From Bradyrhizobium xenonodulans (GTDB lineage Bacteria > Pseudomonadota > Alphaproteobacteria > Rhizobiales > Xanthobacteraceae): 64,000 nt of DNA. Made by a program: the position numbers and the translations under genes. Shown piece after piece: positions 63,283 through 64,000 of this stretch; position 1 is the stretch's first letter; each line of letters begins with the position of its first letter. The DNA is taken from contig NZ_CP089391.1 in assembly GCF_027594865.1 (NCBI RefSeq), positions 5,300,501 to 5,364,500 of the forward strand, given 5' to 3'. The notes under the pieces were generated by a model, which worked only from the letters and a program-made list of their open reading frames with translations, was not told the origin of the DNA and did no database searches.

Positions 63283-64000
63283 ATCTTCTGAGCCGACAGC
63301 GCGAGCCGCAGTCCCTCGTCCAGGGAGACCTGTGGCTGCCAGCCGGTCGCGATCGCCTTGGCGAGGTTGAGCTCGAGCGAGCCGATCAGGCTGTCATGCG
63401 TATCCTGCCGGCCCATCACGCTGAGCAGCGTCGAGAGCAGGTCCGGCGACATCCCGAACAGCCGCGAGTTCTTGCCGGCCGCCTTCGCCAGCCGCTCGAT
63501 GAATTCGGGCGTCGAGACCTGCTCGGTGTCGGCGACCAGGAAAATCTCGAAATTGCTCGCGGGATCGGGATGGGTGAGCCGGCGCAGGATGAACGATGAC
63601 AAATTCTGCACGGCCAGGAACGCGCGGTGATTGCGGATCGCACCGAAAGGCAGCGGCATCCCCAGATTCACCGCGCGCGTCAGCAGCGCGAAATTGCCCT
63701 TGGCGCCCGCGCCGTAGACCAGCGGCGGGCGGATCACCGAGATTTTCATGTCGCTGTCGCGCGCCAGCGTCCGCAAGCCCGCTTCAGCAGCGGCCTTGGA
63801 CATGCCGTAGAGGCCGCGCGGCGTGAGGATGTCGTTCTCGCTGAACGGCGCGCGGCCTTCATTGCTGCGGCCGTGCACGAGAACGGTGCTGACGAAGATG
63901 AACTGGCGCGCGCCCGCCGTCGCCGCCGAGCGCGCCAGGTGCAGCGTGCCGGCGATGTTGACGTTGCGGTAGAGCTGGACCGCGTGTTCCTCGTGCTTGT
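63279..64000 (-). CDS. NAD-dependent epimerase/dehydratase, 5' end beyond the window
   Basis: Partial. The frame is open to the right edge. It reads QFIFVSTVLVHGRSNEGR, then catalytic YGMSKAAAE (YxxxK), then SVIRPPLVYGAGAKGNF. The missing start would hold the NAD-binding GxxGxxG. A UDP-GlcNAc 4-epimerase or dTDP-sugar reductase type is likely; WbpV-like proteins in Pseudomonas look similar and sit next to WbpL, as here. The C-terminus is complete. Confidence 0.85.
   Translation of the reverse strand, partial: KHEEHAVQLYRNVNIAGTLHLARSAATAGARQFIFVSTVLVHGRSNEGRAPFSENDILTPRGLYGMSKAAAEAGLRTLARDSDMKISVIRPPLVYGAGAKGNFALLTRAVNLGMPLPFGAIRNHRAFLAVQNLSSFILRRLTHPDPASNFEIFLVADTEQVSTPEFIERLAKAAGKNSRLFGMSPDLLSTLLSVMGRQDTHDSLIGSLELNLAKAIATGWQPQVSLDEGLRLALSAQKI

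Overview
The window is ordinary high-GC alphaproteobacterial chromosome, most likely Bradyrhizobium or a close relative in the Nitrobacteraceae. The reasons are base composition, a thioredoxin-reductase-like ferredoxin-NADP reductase of the Rhodopseudomonas palustris type, DUF1127 and MipA/OmpV proteins, a CtrA-type box (TTAA-N7-TTAA), and many short palindromic intergenic repeats of the kind scattered through Bradyrhizobium genomes. I see no tRNA, rRNA, CRISPR array, insertion sequence, prophage or replication origin. This organism call is inference; no phylogenetic marker was compared.

Layout. 1-8.1 kb: a complete D-glucarate/galactarate catabolic block (MFS transporter, LysR regulator, KdgD, GudD, ketoglutarate semialdehyde dehydrogenase, GarD) that should end in 2-oxoglutarate. 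8.1-12.1 kb: a MipA/OmpV outer-membrane protein and an exported partner, divergent from an OmpR-type two-component system. 12.2-18.1 kb: small exported proteins, a DUF2147 protein, FNR, a hotdog thioesterase, a 2Fe-2S ferredoxin and an Hpt protein. 18.1-24.3 kb: a 1923-residue membrane-anchored coiled-coil protein built from 22- and 44-residue repeats, preceded by a CtrA-type box. 24.3-25.3 kb: a nest of palindromic repeats around a GIY-YIG protein. 25.3-28.1 kb: an Mla-type lipid transporter. 28.2-33.5 kb: dipeptide epimerase, MFS transporter and hypothetical proteins. 33.6-35.8 kb: a caspase-like protein with two CRP-like operators. 35.8-40 kb: a PLP-dependent dehydratase, a glycosyltransferase with an apparent nonsense truncation, an LpxH-like hydrolase and ThiD. 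40.3-42.3 kb: a hybrid histidine kinase with an ETR1-like ethylene-binding domain. 42.3-46.4 kb: an Lrp-type sensor domain and a PqqD/HPr-kinase/GT2/nucleotidyltransferase cluster resembling RiPP tailoring genes. 46.5-54.4 kb: cytochromes, a CHRD protein, a Cys/Met-metabolism PLP enzyme, a stand-alone molybdenum hydroxylase large subunit, an acetyltransferase and a DUF1127 protein. 54.6-64 kb: cell-envelope glycan genes (MurJ, DegT aminotransferase, Gfo/Idh dehydrogenase, ManC, sugar-nucleotide epimerases, a flippase-like protein and a WecA/WbpL-type initiating transferase), running off the right edge.

The observations most worth following are the ETR1-like receptor kinase, the PqqD-HprK-GT2-NTase cluster, the CtrA-linked giant coiled-coil protein, and the in-frame stop that appears to have removed 30 codons from the glycosyltransferase at 36.9 kb.
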